This document shows, one piece after another, positions 44,901-52,871 of a stretch of 53,156 nt of DNA. A program made the translations under genes and the position numbers. This DNA is from an uncultured Erysipelotrichaceae bacterium (GTDB taxonomy: Bacteria > Bacillota_I > Bacilli_A > Erysipelotrichales > Erysipelotrichaceae), in NCBI GenBank assembly GCA_900315225.1, contig OMYM01000440.1, forward strand, positions 1 through 53,156. Direction: 5' to 3'. Position 1 is the first letter of the stretch. Each line of letters starts with the position of its first letter. The notes beneath the pieces are model-generated. The model saw only the letters and a program-made list of their open reading frames with translations, was not told the DNA's origin and searched no databases.

Positions 44901-47900
44901 TCACTGTTGTTTTGCGCCGTAACCATGTTCCAGATATCTTCATCACCCGCATCGAACGCACCTGAGCGATATGCGTTGTTTTCCAAGGTACTGATGGTAT
45001 CGTTTCCCGTCACATATGCGACCATGTTATGCCCTTGCACCATCATGTTTTCATCGCGTTGCTCGACGATGACATCCCAATCCATGGACGTGCCATAGGA
45101 AAGATGGTAATGGTCTGCCGGCTTGTTTATATCCACTTCCAGCAATGTCCTGCCGCTTTCATTGTAGTTAGGCGTTACATTGACCGCATATCTTCCCGCG
45201 TTCAACACCTCGCCATCTGCTTCCACGACCAATGTATCCATCAGGTATTCCGTTCCCTCCGGTAACAAGTCGATGAATTTACCCCCATTCTGTCGGATCA
45301 GGCTCGTCTCTCCTCGCAACGAGAAGTCTTCCTCCATGTCCACCGTCCAGGTAACAAGATACCGCTTGTTCGCAATATCGTTCTTTCGTGTTGAATATCG
45401 CTTGATGATCTGGCTTTCCCTTGTATCGCCAAGAAGTGTGTCGTAGCCATCCCATGTGGAGTGGAACAACGTATTTTCTTCTTGCGTGACGTAAAAGTCT
45501 CCCCTGTTACCCAACTCAATCTCAGGTGCCGCTGGATTGATCCTTGGAAGCACTGCTTCCAAGGGATCATTCTCATTCTGCGGATTTCGCTTTAGTGTCA
45601 CAGATGCCAATGCCCTGATACGCGAGGCATACATCGCATTGTCATTGCGCAATGTGATTCCCGTCACATTGGCATCTTTCGCAAAATAAACCGTTTTATC
45701 GTCAACCGAAGAAACAAGGCCAAAGGTGTCATTCTCAATGTCAAAGGTGCCATCGTAGAAATGGTAGCGAATAACAATGTTTGAAGCCCCTTCATACGGA
45801 CTCTCGACCGTCATGACGATATCGCCAATACGGGGGTTGTCCCCTGCCGCCAAGGCTGCGATTTGGTCATCGTTTAACAATGGACCTCTGACAAACGCCT
45901 TGTCGGCAGTGCTATAGGAACCATCCCTGAACAAATAATCCAATGTCACGGAATCAAAGCGATAATCGTCTTTTGTCAGTCTTTCGCTCTTTTTGTTATA
46001 GTCGCCTTGCGTTGGATCTTCCTCAAATGCCGCATAGTCAAAATACTCCAGCCACAATTCATTGTCTGTCAAAGAGAACGTGACTTTCTTATCCGGACTG
46101 CCATAGTAGGTATTATTTTCTTCCAACAAGGGATCAGGATTCCCGTTTTCATCTCCTGCATAAAGATAGGTGTAGCGGAAGGCATTGCCATCGACATACA
46201 TCGAGTACATTAGTCCCGATATCTCTGAAATCGATGTCGCAAGCGATTGGTTTTGCATGAATTGCGTCAACTGATAGTTGGTTGTTAGACCAACCTTGTC
46301 TCGCGTAAAGTATAACGCAGGTCCCGTGTATACAGGTTTCTTCTCGGTGTATGGCTCATGGTCCGAGACTACCGTCTCAGCGTCCACCATGTCGTCAGGG
46401 CGTACCCATGCCCTGACCTGGTTAACCACCAAAAACGATCCATCCCTCTCCTTGAGATCGTTGTAGTACTGTTTCTGTAAACGGGTAAGGACATACTCCG
46501 TCCTTTCTTGCTCGCCCAAGGGAATCGATGCCAATGTCATGACATTTCCCCCATCAGAAGCACTGATGAAAGGAAGGTCGCCCGTCATGCCTGCATATGA
46601 TGGATGTTCCAGCAAGCGATATCCAACAACCTCGCCATTCTCTGGCGTAAAGATATCTTCCAAGCCATAGGTAAACGGCTGGTTTGCTTTCAGCGTCACC
46701 TTGATCGGCCACACAAGGTAGAAATAGTCCCCTGCATCCGCAGGTTCTGCTCCCCATGAAGCCTGCCAAGATTCATACCTAGCCGGTGCTTGCTTGTCAA
46801 CCCTGACAACCTCTGCCGATGTATCAATCCCCACCGGTATCCTTTCTGATTCCTGATTGGCAAGCACATGATCCTTGTCCACGACGATATTTCCATCCAC
46901 GACCATTTCATCATAGACGACAAGTCTGGCATACGCAGGAGCCGATACATACGACCCTGTCGGACTCAAATAATCACGATAGCTAAACGTCTCCTTGCTC
47001 GTTGCATAATTCACCTCGATATATCCCGCTTGCGTTGGATCAATCGGCAGACGGTTATACAACACGATTTCATCGCCTTCCTCGCGGAAGACAAGTTTAT
47101 TCATATCGGTAAGATTCTCCAGGGAATCCGGTGCCTCAGACACCGTGTATGTATCGGAGAATTCACCATTTCGGTCAATCAGAATGGACTTTGGCAAATG
47201 GATTTCCATCTGCCCTGGCTCCCAATGTTGCTTTGCCTGGGTATCCGTGGAGAATGTATATTCGATACGGTATGTGAACGTATGGCCTGCGCCAAATTCC
47301 CCGTTGGTATGCCAAACATAATGGTTTCCATCGTTTGTTGCGCCACCGATGAGACTGATGGCAATCGAATCATGGAGGATATTGACCATGCTGTCGGTAA
47401 CCTTCAATGCTACGATCTGTCCATCCGCCAAGGTCAAGGTCAATAATTCCTCTGTGTCAAATGGCATCAGGCTTGTCAAAGACCAATCGCATATCACGCC
47501 ATCCATCCCTACGACAGGACGCAATGCAATCAACTCTGGGTTGGTAAACACAAGCCTGCTATCCGTCAAATCCTGGGGATTCCCCAAGGAATCCAACAAG
47601 GCGCTAAGCAAGATCTCTCCCTCGCCCTCCAGCACATGCATATTTGCGCCATAGGTGAATTCTACCGTAAAACGAATAACAAAGCGATCCATGGAAGAAG
47701 TCGCAAATACAACATTTCCTTCTTCCCCCTGGGCATCCAATGGCTCTAGTTCATCCCCCTGCATACGGAACACATCATACGCCACATCCGTAGCGACAGC
47801 GGATCCAGGGACAATCTCGCAGGGATTTATCCCTGTCGCAAGGGAAACCTGATAGTTCCCTTCTTGCGTATATTTTTCTTCCCCATCCATCATGTTAATG

Positions 47901-49273
47901 TCATATGCCGCATACATGGTCTTGGTGACAACCTCTTGCGCCTGTCCTTCCTCGTTCATGCGATAGACCGTTGTCTCTTCCCCAGTATCCCCCAGTGTCT
48001 CGACAATCGACTGTAGGGTCGCATCATCCACCATTTGCGCCATTGGCTCCACCGTCTCCGGCAAACCGCCATCAATGACATCGATCACGACATTGTCGCT
48101 CTCCACATGATCCACTAGACGCGTAAAATTCACAACTCGTAACAAGTATGACTTCTCTTCGCTCTTCAGATGCACAAAGCCATTGGAACCAATCAAGACA
48201 CCACCATCTTCACAAGCAATGTCTCCACCAATGCCAACAACCTCCCCCATTGCCATGCCTGCCACATCCCCATCTACTTCCACGGGAACATCCACCAAGC
48301 CATTCACAATGTCATCTAGCGTCATTGCTATATCCTTGTCCTGGCTGCCCCAATCCTTGAAATCCACTGTTGCTAACGCAGTATCTTGAGGCATGACATA
48401 GAAAACGCCAAAACGTCCTACACCCTCTTCGCTTTCAAATTCGATGTATCCGTTTTTATTGACCACAAACGGCAATTCCTTGGGCACCTCACCCCCACGA
48501 TACAGCTTGACCATGCCAGGATCTTTTACCTCAAACTCCGTAAGCTTTAGCTCAATGTCAGCTTCATCCACATCTTCATCTGCCGTGATATCGATGTATT
48601 TGGCATAGACATATGGCTGCTCTATGTCAAAGCGGTCTTCTTCCTTTGTTTCCTGCAAATGGATCGATTCTGTTTTCCCTAGCAGCCAGACAACCGCCTC
48701 GCCTTCCTTGCTAGAAGCGTACAAACGCTTTGTCTCCATCTCTTCCGATATATAGCATGTATCTTCATGCGAATGCTCCGGTATGTCGCATATCAAGCGA
48801 TAGATGTCATTTCCCCGACACTTATCATCATGTTGGTGGGAGATATCCCCCTCCTCCCTTTCCTCCAGGGGACACACAAGTTCCCCTTGTCGGTAGCAGG
48901 TTTCATCATGCTGATGCGCAATGACACACTCCTCACGCGTACACACAAGAATTTGTTCCGTCTGAAAGCACGATACCTCATGTTCATGGTCCTCGTTGCA
49001 CGTCAAAACGAATTGCTCTTCATAGCAATTCTCATCATGGACATGCGTTGCGTTTTCAAAAGGGCATTGCAATGCACCCTTGACAACCTCATAGCATTCC
49101 TCGCCATGGACATGTTCTTCCATTCCGCACAAAGGCTTCTTCACCAATGCCCTTGCAACAGAAGACAAGGATGCCATTGTCGCAAAGACAACGACAATCG
49201 ACAACAAAACCACACTGGTCTTCCATCTCAATTTACGCCTAGCGCGTTCCATCCTGCCATATCTATCATTCAT
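38993..49273 (-). CDS. Giant sortase-anchored Cna-B/SpaA surface adhesin with BspA-like repeats
   Basis: 3426 residues. An N-terminal membrane/signal segment (18-42) is followed by six C-x(n)-H-x-H-x3-C units (48-180), then about 1400 residues of beta-rich, adhesin-like sequence. SpaA/Cna-B prealbumin-like repeats lie at about 1680-2090, for example LALRKIDESSQEGIGDVSF with later VYYVEV and Y-x-L-x-E motifs. A BspA-like (DUF285) repeat block is at 2255-2450 (VTDMSYMFA, NVTNMFYMFNKC, TTMSYMFRNCPNL). More Cna-B repeats run to about 3380. The C-terminus is a sorting signal: LPESG at 3394, a hydrophobic helix and R-N-G-W-K. Such proteins form isopeptide-hardened stalks that bind host or partner surfaces. 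No sortase gene is in the window. Confidence 0.93.
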   Translation of the reverse strand: MNDRYGRMERARRKLRWKTSVVLLSIVVVFATMASLSSVARALVKKPLCGMEEHVHGEECYEVVKGALQCPFENATHVHDENCYEEQFVLTCNEDHEHEVSCFQTEQILVCTREECVIAHQHDETCYRQGELVCPLEEREEGDISHQHDDKCRGNDIYRLICDIPEHSHEDTCYISEEMETKRLYASSKEGEAVVWLLGKTESIHLQETKEEDRFDIEQPYVYAKYIDITADEDVDEADIELKLTEFEVKDPGMVKLYRGGEVPKELPFVVNKNGYIEFESEEGVGRFGVFYVMPQDTALATVDFKDWGSQDKDIAMTLDDIVNGLVDVPVEVDGDVAGMAMGEVVGIGGDIACEDGGVLIGSNGFVHLKSEEKSYLLRVVNFTRLVDHVESDNVVIDVIDGGLPETVEPMAQMVDDATLQSIVETLGDTGEETTVYRMNEEGQAQEVVTKTMYAAYDINMMDGEEKYTQEGNYQVSLATGINPCEIVPGSAVATDVAYDVFRMQGDELEPLDAQGEEGNVVFATSSMDRFVIRFTVEFTYGANMHVLEGEGEILLSALLDSLGNPQDLTDSRLVFTNPELIALRPVVGMDGVICDWSLTSLMPFDTEELLTLTLADGQIVALKVTDSMVNILHDSIAISLIGGATNDGNHYVWHTNGEFGAGHTFTYRIEYTFSTDTQAKQHWEPGQMEIHLPKSILIDRNGEFSDTYTVSEAPDSLENLTDMNKLVFREEGDEIVLYNRLPIDPTQAGYIEVNYATSKETFSYRDYLSPTGSYVSAPAYARLVVYDEMVVDGNIVVDKDHVLANQESERIPVGIDTSAEVVRVDKQAPARYESWQASWGAEPADAGDYFYLVWPIKVTLKANQPFTYGLEDIFTPENGEVVGYRLLEHPSYAGMTGDLPFISASDGGNVMTLASIPLGEQERTEYVLTRLQKQYYNDLKERDGSFLVVNQVRAWVRPDDMVDAETVVSDHEPYTEKKPVYTGPALYFTRDKVGLTTNYQLTQFMQNQSLATSISEISGLMYSMYVDGNAFRYTYLYAGDENGNPDPLLEENNTYYGSPDKKVTFSLTDNELWLEYFDYAAFEEDPTQGDYNKKSERLTKDDYRFDSVTLDYLFRDGSYSTADKAFVRGPLLNDDQIAALAAGDNPRIGDIVMTVESPYEGASNIVIRYHFYDGTFDIENDTFGLVSSVDDKTVYFAKDANVTGITLRNDNAMYASRIRALASVTLKRNPQNENDPLEAVLPRINPAAPEIELGNRGDFYVTQEENTLFHSTWDGYDTLLGDTRESQIIKRYSTRKNDIANKRYLVTWTVDMEEDFSLRGETSLIRQNGGKFIDLLPEGTEYLMDTLVVEADGEVLNAGRYAVNVTPNYNESGRTLLEVDINKPADHYHLSYGTSMDWDVIVEQRDENMMVQGHNMVAYVTGNDTISTLENNAYRSGAFDAGDEDIWNMVTAQNNSDSGRRVIGTTYDCPLTALVSGTLGLSKLVRGADGPYLKSTYTYASDLYSYRISFGPSTGSIAKDLVVYDILEGYAESQWLGSFRSIDDSLAKSMGIAPVTYYSTIERDTLTNNRETMFMLDGEIEGQRIWLKAEDYVGSLDDVTAIAVDFSKRTDGQDFVLEGGELITLTVYLESPPHAVSQDNGEGEMVVIPDAVSTNEVYLGQKLTTAGDDAFTHASEDVIVQGHTYIHYRISGDLALRKIDESSQEGIGDVSFRLRGTSAYDAVVDMNVTTDNDGYAVFRDVELSQAGKPYELYEQSTSIDYQLDTTVYYVEVGTDGVARITGVKEGNPRSSVVTYVGEEGRDIVAAYDGYEGGPLSATATPGTYLMSNASRIHGDFTFMKYGLVDGEGERPLADAMFLLKGYSDYGNLVEKVVTSLGDGKITFIDVEKGEYDLIELMAPEGYMASNRTYRLKCDGDGVFTMSEVPQDTPSNTNFVAIDYTAGILEYALYDEPYHDFGLYKVDAKSDAILPGATFSLKGISDYGNVVDTSATSQANGSIFFHGLEAGTYVLKETVAPVAAMGDNNEMHYVQDETNYIVTIGRDGLVTVKWTGTDNKDYEITNNITFKENDVEVQRIVTTDGLGDVPDSSKVGERIFIPRYGLFKMPNERAEEGTLTVVKVWQDSNGNELVDTGNNPIPTVLVDTEVPKETAGKAMICRTLFDRFIAGPNPWHLKNRTQLLRFVHWDGDPPFPSGTPFVNNDSALRRIEYDGRVWVCVSMSRSDEFNDDVPPELLSQYQEMFPGDVWFCNDNGTVYWYSNSQDVYLPYNCKGLFQGCYNATTIDLRGIRADYVTDMSYMFAYNGSVDNSGQMALTSLLLPNNFNTTNVTNMFYMFNKCRHLVSLNLKGFDTRNVAKLGAMFCYCEELVDFDFSHFDTSAATDLSWMFVGMRSVESFDLSNFVTDKVTTMSYMFRNCPNLKWIDLSSFVTRSGVNMTSMFEQQNGSSLKTIYVSDRWNKNVVGGHGGMFNGCTTIVGGNGTTFNSSFTNKAYANIDQDGQPGYLTYKEAPPAPSFVQITYDDPSGDDETKPVYKTSVSSMVPVANVMVDNDGAYVMMEGEKQYIYDKWLYDQASGRWYYNFHVWRTPIEYDVWEQITPDSLMDNWVWTDPQDPDGGNQWYTAVNYEIDGSDNKMTITNRKKTTVSTTGDLLITKVLDDPSVAGREFDFVVTINGRDYPTTIKPGECRLYTGYAAGTSFTVKEILPNDYNAPEPCLDSSSDGTKTTYTVAQGNIAAGTQTRVVVENSLKQNKGSLVIHKQSEYADGVTDFWEHGEFTFTIRLWVEEDTPVIGLHGGLYFDANGETTVVLQGRGTNDTITLDNLPEGIKYRVFETPVDYFQTTIKKNDEEAVEGTTIEGVIQAGITDRLDFKNVKTQDNPVGGFSLEKQMGSYSADPDTPFTFYLSLEKLTYGRVFSYQIHRKDGTVETQSFTPNTDGHVYLDIRLKATEWVDFSGPVSGLEPGSYYTIIEDACDYVSSYVASEENTGTLAQGKGANTVIRKTMSTAREMVEKDELARFVFANTEKQYALRIMKIDNSSMQGLAGALLTVNKVVLEDGVEVLRQIDAFTTTKAAKEIALPHGTYVIHESIAPDGYAKADDIRFRLDIDGMVTLLTYNEENGAWEDSGQSGMAQDMTLEMHDVPYVVNILKQDKDGKGIAGAYMKILQDGSVVEQWISDVTGVHAVSGKLKLDTEYVLQEATAPIGYAKAEDIHFMITQKGEEIYLVKGVWDETSQTYVFGTDGETNLQLVMVDDTEFVFYKMWRDMHGVQPQTWREPIHLTFSRRYEEEGLMKPDKSFSLDFTVNITPETKVGDVFTSDGYALQYTGAVIDRNGMENHAFALRGLPKYVDNVEYTYYVNEETAEHSQPAKYYFNGVLLETDKVESGGVIANDEASYVLPESGGHGTGRLYTLGGLFIVMALLMGMRNGWK

Positions 49274-49328
49274 ATTCTGTTTTCCTATTCACCAGTCCAC
49301 CCCCATTCATGGGATAAAAACCAATGAT

Positions 49329-49366
49329 ATTGTATTGTCTTTCCCAACAAAAGTAAAGCGCTTTCA
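49329..49366 (-). promoter_or_regulatory. Promoter of the giant adhesin with overlapping cre-like site
   Basis: Minus strand: TTTACT (49357-49352), 17-bp spacer, TACAAT (49334-49329). A cre-like site GTAAAGCGCTTTCA (plus strand, 49353-49366) covers the -35 and matches 12 of 14 consensus positions. Confidence 0.6.
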
Positions 49367-49491
49367 TTTATTTTGATGTCATACCCCAAATAATCACTGG
49401 CATATTTTCCAAAAACGTTATATACTTAGCGGCGTAATTGTGTAGATTTTTTCATGTCTGCTGTTATATGCAGAAGCCTTTTCGAAACCTG

Positions 49492-49520
49492 TTTCAGATT
49501 TTCCAGGCTTCTGGTATAAT
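49492..49520 (+). promoter_or_regulatory. Promoter of the gene at 49544
   Basis: TTTCAG (49492-49497), 17-bp spacer, extended -10 TGG-TATAAT ending at 49520. AAGGAGG follows before the ATG. Confidence 0.6.
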
Positions 49521-49543
49521 ACTTCTACAAGGAGGATGTGCAT

Positions 49544-49801
49544 ATGATCAGAATAGAAATGCCGCTAAAAGACTATCAGTTTCTCAAAAAATACTACGAT
49601 GATTTAGATAAATGCATCATAGGCATCGCATATGGGCAAAAACACGTAGAAATCGACATTATGAATTCCCGGTTCCTCGATTTTACCCAAGGCTACAAGT
49701 CCATGATCCTGCGCAAGGGACTGGATGGCGCGGAGCGCTACTCCGACATCGGCGTGCGCATGCGAGACATCTATGACATGTACATCCGTGAACATGAATA
49801 A
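49544..49801 (+). CDS. Small hypothetical protein
   Basis: 85 residues, soluble, charged, no recognised domain (IEMPLKDYQFLKKYYDDLDK at the start, acidic R-E-H-E end). The ATG at 49544 has AAGGAGG at good spacing. A GTG two codons earlier is less likely. It has its own extended -10 promoter and a shared bidirectional terminator, so it is probably expressed alone. Confidence 0.65.
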   Translation: MIRIEMPLKDYQFLKKYYDDLDKCIIGIAYGQKHVEIDIMNSRFLDFTQGYKSMILRKGLDGAERYSDIGVRMRDIYDMYIREHE

Positions 49802-49838
49802 ACAAAGAAATCCAGGAGGATCCTGGATTTCTTTGTTT
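49800..49838. terminator. Bidirectional terminator between 49801 and 49843
   Basis: AACAAAGAAATCCAGGA and TCCTGGATTTCTTTGTT form a perfect 17-bp stem with T-rich ends on both strands. Confidence 0.85.
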
Positions 49839-49842
49839 CAAG

Positions 49843-50235
49843 CTACTGTTTGTCTCGCCACTCAGCAAACGCATTCAGCTCTGGCTCGCAGATCTTCAAT
49901 GCGCCAGCCAAAACGCCAATATCGTCCACATAGCCAACCAACGGCATCTTATCGGGAATAATATCTTTCGGTGCCACAAGATACACAAACGAACTCACCA
50001 TGCTAGCGATAACCTTCGGCGATACCTCGGTATATTGCTTTGTGATGTAGCTCTTGACCATTGCGACCATCAGTGGAACACGCGCCAAGGTTTCACCCGC
50101 CACCGGAATCTCCTTCAGCTTGCCTTCCAACTGAATCAACAGAGCATCCATCTTGCTAGGATCACTCATATAATCCTGTGCCTGGGAAATGCCATTGTCA
50201 ATAATAGACTTTGCCTGTTCAAAACTAAACGACAT
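49843..50235 (-). CDS. DUF1232 (YkvA-type) membrane protein
   Basis: 130 residues. The DUF1232 signature is clear: ASMVSSFVYLVAPKDIIPDK, then M-P-L-V-G-Y-V-D-D-I-G-V-L. The family consists of small membrane-associated proteins of unknown function. The N-terminal part is helical and amphipathic. AAAGGAG precedes the start. It lies close behind the lipoprotein gene at 50967 in the same direction. Confidence 0.85.
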   Translation of the reverse strand: MSFSFEQAKSIIDNGISQAQDYMSDPSKMDALLIQLEGKLKEIPVAGETLARVPLMVAMVKSYITKQYTEVSPKVIASMVSSFVYLVAPKDIIPDKMPLVGYVDDIGVLAGALKICEPELNAFAEWRDKQ

Positions 50236-50253
50236 GTTGAAATTCTCCTTTCA

Positions 50254-50967
50254 TCAATAAGCATTATAACTCAAAGACCAGTTCCCGGATTCATTTTTAA
50301 ACCATAATTGATAGGAACCCGTTGGAAGATCGACATTTTTCGACTCGGTATAATCCCCTGGCTGATTAAACACCTCCGCCACAAGATTTCCTTCCGCGTC
50401 AACCACCTGCACCGTCATGACGCCATCCCCCGCATGCATGACATTGACCGTAACGCCATGCACCGCATTGAAATCATACGTCTTGTCAGGCACAAGCGTG
50501 GATTTCTCTCCCTGCTTGTCCTCCTGCGGTGTCTCACTCTGTGCGACATCCCCGCCTTCCTTTCCATCAGAGAGAAGATATTCCAGGTTCTTGTCCTCAT
50601 ATTCATATTCAAACGGAACTGTCTTGTTCACCCCGTTTTCCCGATACGTGTAAAGACCCGTTGCCTTGATGATACCGTTGTTCTTTTCAAACGTGATATC
50701 CTCCGAGCGCAGGGTATAATAACCCGTCTTTCCATGCTGCTTGCGCAACTCCTCGTTGATCAAGGAAGTCACCGCCTTGCGGTCATAATCCGTGACCTCG
50801 TTTGGATGCAAGCTGTTTTCATTGACGTTGCTTTGCGTCGGCGTTTGCTCAGGCACAGCCGTCTCCACCGCGTCAGGCGCAGGTGTCGGGACAAGTGCCG
50901 CCGTGATCTGTCTGCACCCAGAAAGGGCGAATGCCAGCGCCCCAATCAATGCAATCCTACGTTTCAT
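50254..50967 (-). CDS. Lipoprotein with C-terminal extracellular domain
   Basis: 237 residues. Signal peptide with lipobox L-S-G-C (Cys18), then a Pro/Thr/Gln-rich linker, a central alpha/beta region (SLINEELRKQHGKTGYYTLR) and a C-terminal beta domain (VTVNVMHAGDGVMTVQVVDA, ending W-S-L-S-Y-N-A-Y) that looks like a small sandwich. No enzyme motif is seen. GAGGAGGAG precedes the start. It is probably cotranscribed with the DUF1232 gene. Confidence 0.75.
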   Translation of the reverse strand: MKRRIALIGALAFALSGCRQITAALVPTPAPDAVETAVPEQTPTQSNVNENSLHPNEVTDYDRKAVTSLINEELRKQHGKTGYYTLRSEDITFEKNNGIIKATGLYTYRENGVNKTVPFEYEYEDKNLEYLLSDGKEGGDVAQSETPQEDKQGEKSTLVPDKTYDFNAVHGVTVNVMHAGDGVMTVQVVDAEGNLVAEVFNQPGDYTESKNVDLPTGSYQLWFKNESGNWSLSYNAY

Positions 50968-50981
50968 TTCTCCTCCTCATA

Positions 50982-51002
50982 CAAGAAAAGCCCGCAGGGC
51001 TT
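50982..51002 (-). terminator. Terminator after divIC
   Basis: AAGCCC and GGGCTT pair around a 3-nt loop, followed by TTCTT, overlapping the divIC stop codon. Confidence 0.65.
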
Positions 51003-51309
51003 ATTTTCCTTGATTCTCCGGCAAATAGAAAATCGTTTCGCCATCCTTAGAGAACATATAATTGCTGCGGGCATAGCTCTCGACATAATCAGGGTCGAGA
51101 AGCTTCTCCTTTTTGCTTACAAGATACTGATTCTCATCCTTCACCTTCTCAAGCTCCGCCTGCGCCAAAGCGACATCTTTCCTCAACTGCAACGTTGTCA
51201 TGACTTCCTTCATCGACGAATAGATCAAGAAACCCGAGAATATAATCAGCACAAGGCATAGAATCTTTGTAAATGGTGTCAATTTTCTTGCTTTCTTCTG
51301 TTTAGCCAT
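51001..51309 (-). CDS. divIC: Septum formation initiator family protein (DivIC/FtsB-like)
   Basis: 102 residues with the family layout: short basic cytoplasmic N-terminus, one transmembrane helix (FTKILCLVLIIFSGFLIYSS), an extracytoplasmic coiled coil (AQAELEKVKDENQYL) and the conserved end D-P-D-Y-V-E-S-Y-A-R-S-N-Y with a K-D-G-E-T-I-F segment. DivIC/FtsB helps FtsL and FtsQ/DivIB recruit the septal peptidoglycan synthases. AAGGAG precedes the start. Confidence 0.85.
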   Translation of the reverse strand: MAKQKKARKLTPFTKILCLVLIIFSGFLIYSSMKEVMTTLQLRKDVALAQAELEKVKDENQYLVSKKEKLLDPDYVESYARSNYMFSKDGETIFYLPENQGK

Positions 51310-51543
51310 CGCGCATCTCCTTAAGCGTTGGTATTATCTCACGATTCATCATCCGATTCAATAGATTTTTCAATAATATGCGCCAACATCTCCAAATTGT
51401 GATATTATAATAGATACTTGCATTTCCAACAAAATAGTGCGGCGTAAAGATTGATATTATGCGCGCAAGCGAAAATGAGATTGAACTACCTGTGTGTTTC
51501 CGTTGTTCTTTGGAAATGAGGTGATCTTTGAATATTCCAAAGT

Positions 51544-52581
51544 TCAGTTGGGATTGATTTGTGTCTTCTTGACATTGGAACCGTATATGGTTTCGAATTC
51601 ATCTCGCATCGAGATGGTCTCGATTCCCATTTCCTTACATGCATCAGCGAATTCATTTGCGACAGATATGTCGCCATAGTCTCTTTCTGTGTCATCGCAC
51701 AATAACATGTATGCTTTTCCTCCATGCTGGAGAGCGTATTGTGCCATGGCGAGATCACTGGAACTGTTGCCAAAAACCAAGAGAGGATAAACACCAATCT
51801 CTTCGACAATGGTGAAGACTTTGTTGGTCTTTTGGTTCTTGAACTCTAGATTCCCTTCAAGGAGTACTTCATCGTCTTTGGAAAAATTGTATTTACGTCC
51901 ATCCGTGTCGCCTTGACTAGTGGCTTCTAGTGTGAAGGAGCTGCCGATGATATTGTAGGGCGGAATCCATTCTCCCAAGGTATCGTTGATCAGTTCACGG
52001 ACGATCGTTCGTTCAGAGCCACTGCTAATGAAGATGGTAAAGTCATTGTCGTATAGATATTTTACAAGAGCAATCATGGGTTGGAAGAATCCTTCGCCAT
52101 AGCTCATCCCTTCAAAGCCAATGGCTGGCTCACTCATGAATTCTTTGATATATGCCTGGTATTCTTCTACCGAAAGACCTTGGAAGGATTCCGCAGCGAT
52201 CTGTGCCCCTGACTTGGGGGAATCTGGCTCTGGTTCATTGCTTAACAGAGCCGATTCAAACGCTTCTGCGTATTCCCTGTATTCTTCAGGAGCTTTATAG
52301 TTATCATCGTGCAACAGCCTGTGAATTAACAAACAGTCATCGAAGTATGAAGGGAACAGTTCGCCATAGAGCGTTCCATCCATGTCAAATACTACGATTC
52401 GCTGAGATGCAGGGATATAGTCAAACGATTGTTCGTCGGTCACAGATGCAACATATGAGACAATGGATTTCATCGCAATGGAATCTTTGGCCCAATATGG
52501 TATGTTAACAGCTTTCTTGGAACACCCCGAAAGGGTGATGGTCAATGCCAGAACCAGCATGAATAATGTGTTTCTTTTCAT
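51544..52581 (-). CDS. Lipoprotein HAD-family phosphatase
   Basis: 345 residues. Signal peptide with lipobox L-S-G-C (Cys20). HAD motif I is VVFDMDGTLYGE, motif II FTIFISSGSERT, and a motif-IV-like LLVFGNSSSDLAM is present. The enzyme is therefore an extracellular, membrane-anchored phosphatase, probably acting on small phosphorylated compounds. Most HAD enzymes are cytoplasmic, so the lipoprotein form is notable, though known in Bacillota. GCGAGGTG precedes the start. Its 3' flank shows only a weak CTTTGGAA/TTCCAAAG inverted repeat. Confidence 0.85.
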   Translation of the reverse strand: MKRNTLFMLVLALTITLSGCSKKAVNIPYWAKDSIAMKSIVSYVASVTDEQSFDYIPASQRIVVFDMDGTLYGELFPSYFDDCLLIHRLLHDDNYKAPEEYREYAEAFESALLSNEPEPDSPKSGAQIAAESFQGLSVEEYQAYIKEFMSEPAIGFEGMSYGEGFFQPMIALVKYLYDNDFTIFISSGSERTIVRELINDTLGEWIPPYNIIGSSFTLEATSQGDTDGRKYNFSKDDEVLLEGNLEFKNQKTNKVFTIVEEIGVYPLLVFGNSSSDLAMAQYALQHGGKAYMLLCDDTERDYGDISVANEFADACKEMGIETISMRDEFETIYGSNVKKTQINPN

Positions 52582-52833
52582 AAATACACCTCGCCGATAG
52601 TATAACGAATGATGAATAAAAGGTCAACGGGAATTTCGTGTAACTATTCCGCGATCATGACGCGAATTGATTTACAATCGTTCCGCATATAACAACAGAC
52701 AATGCGAAATTCTACCTGTTTGTTCGTCCAAGTATGAAAACCATGGGAGAACAACAATCTGCCAGCCAGGTATTAGGCAACGGGAATGAAGTAATGATGC
52801 TTAGGATAGTGGCGAAATCAATCGTTTGTGTTC

Positions 52834-52860
52834 CAAAAAAGACCGCCATGCAATGGCGGT
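52834..52860 (-). terminator. Terminator of the nuclease gene
   Basis: ACCGCCAT and ATGGCGGT pair around a 3-nt loop, followed by a run of six T residues on the minus strand. Confidence 0.85.
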
Positions 52861-52871
52861 CCTGCTTGCTC

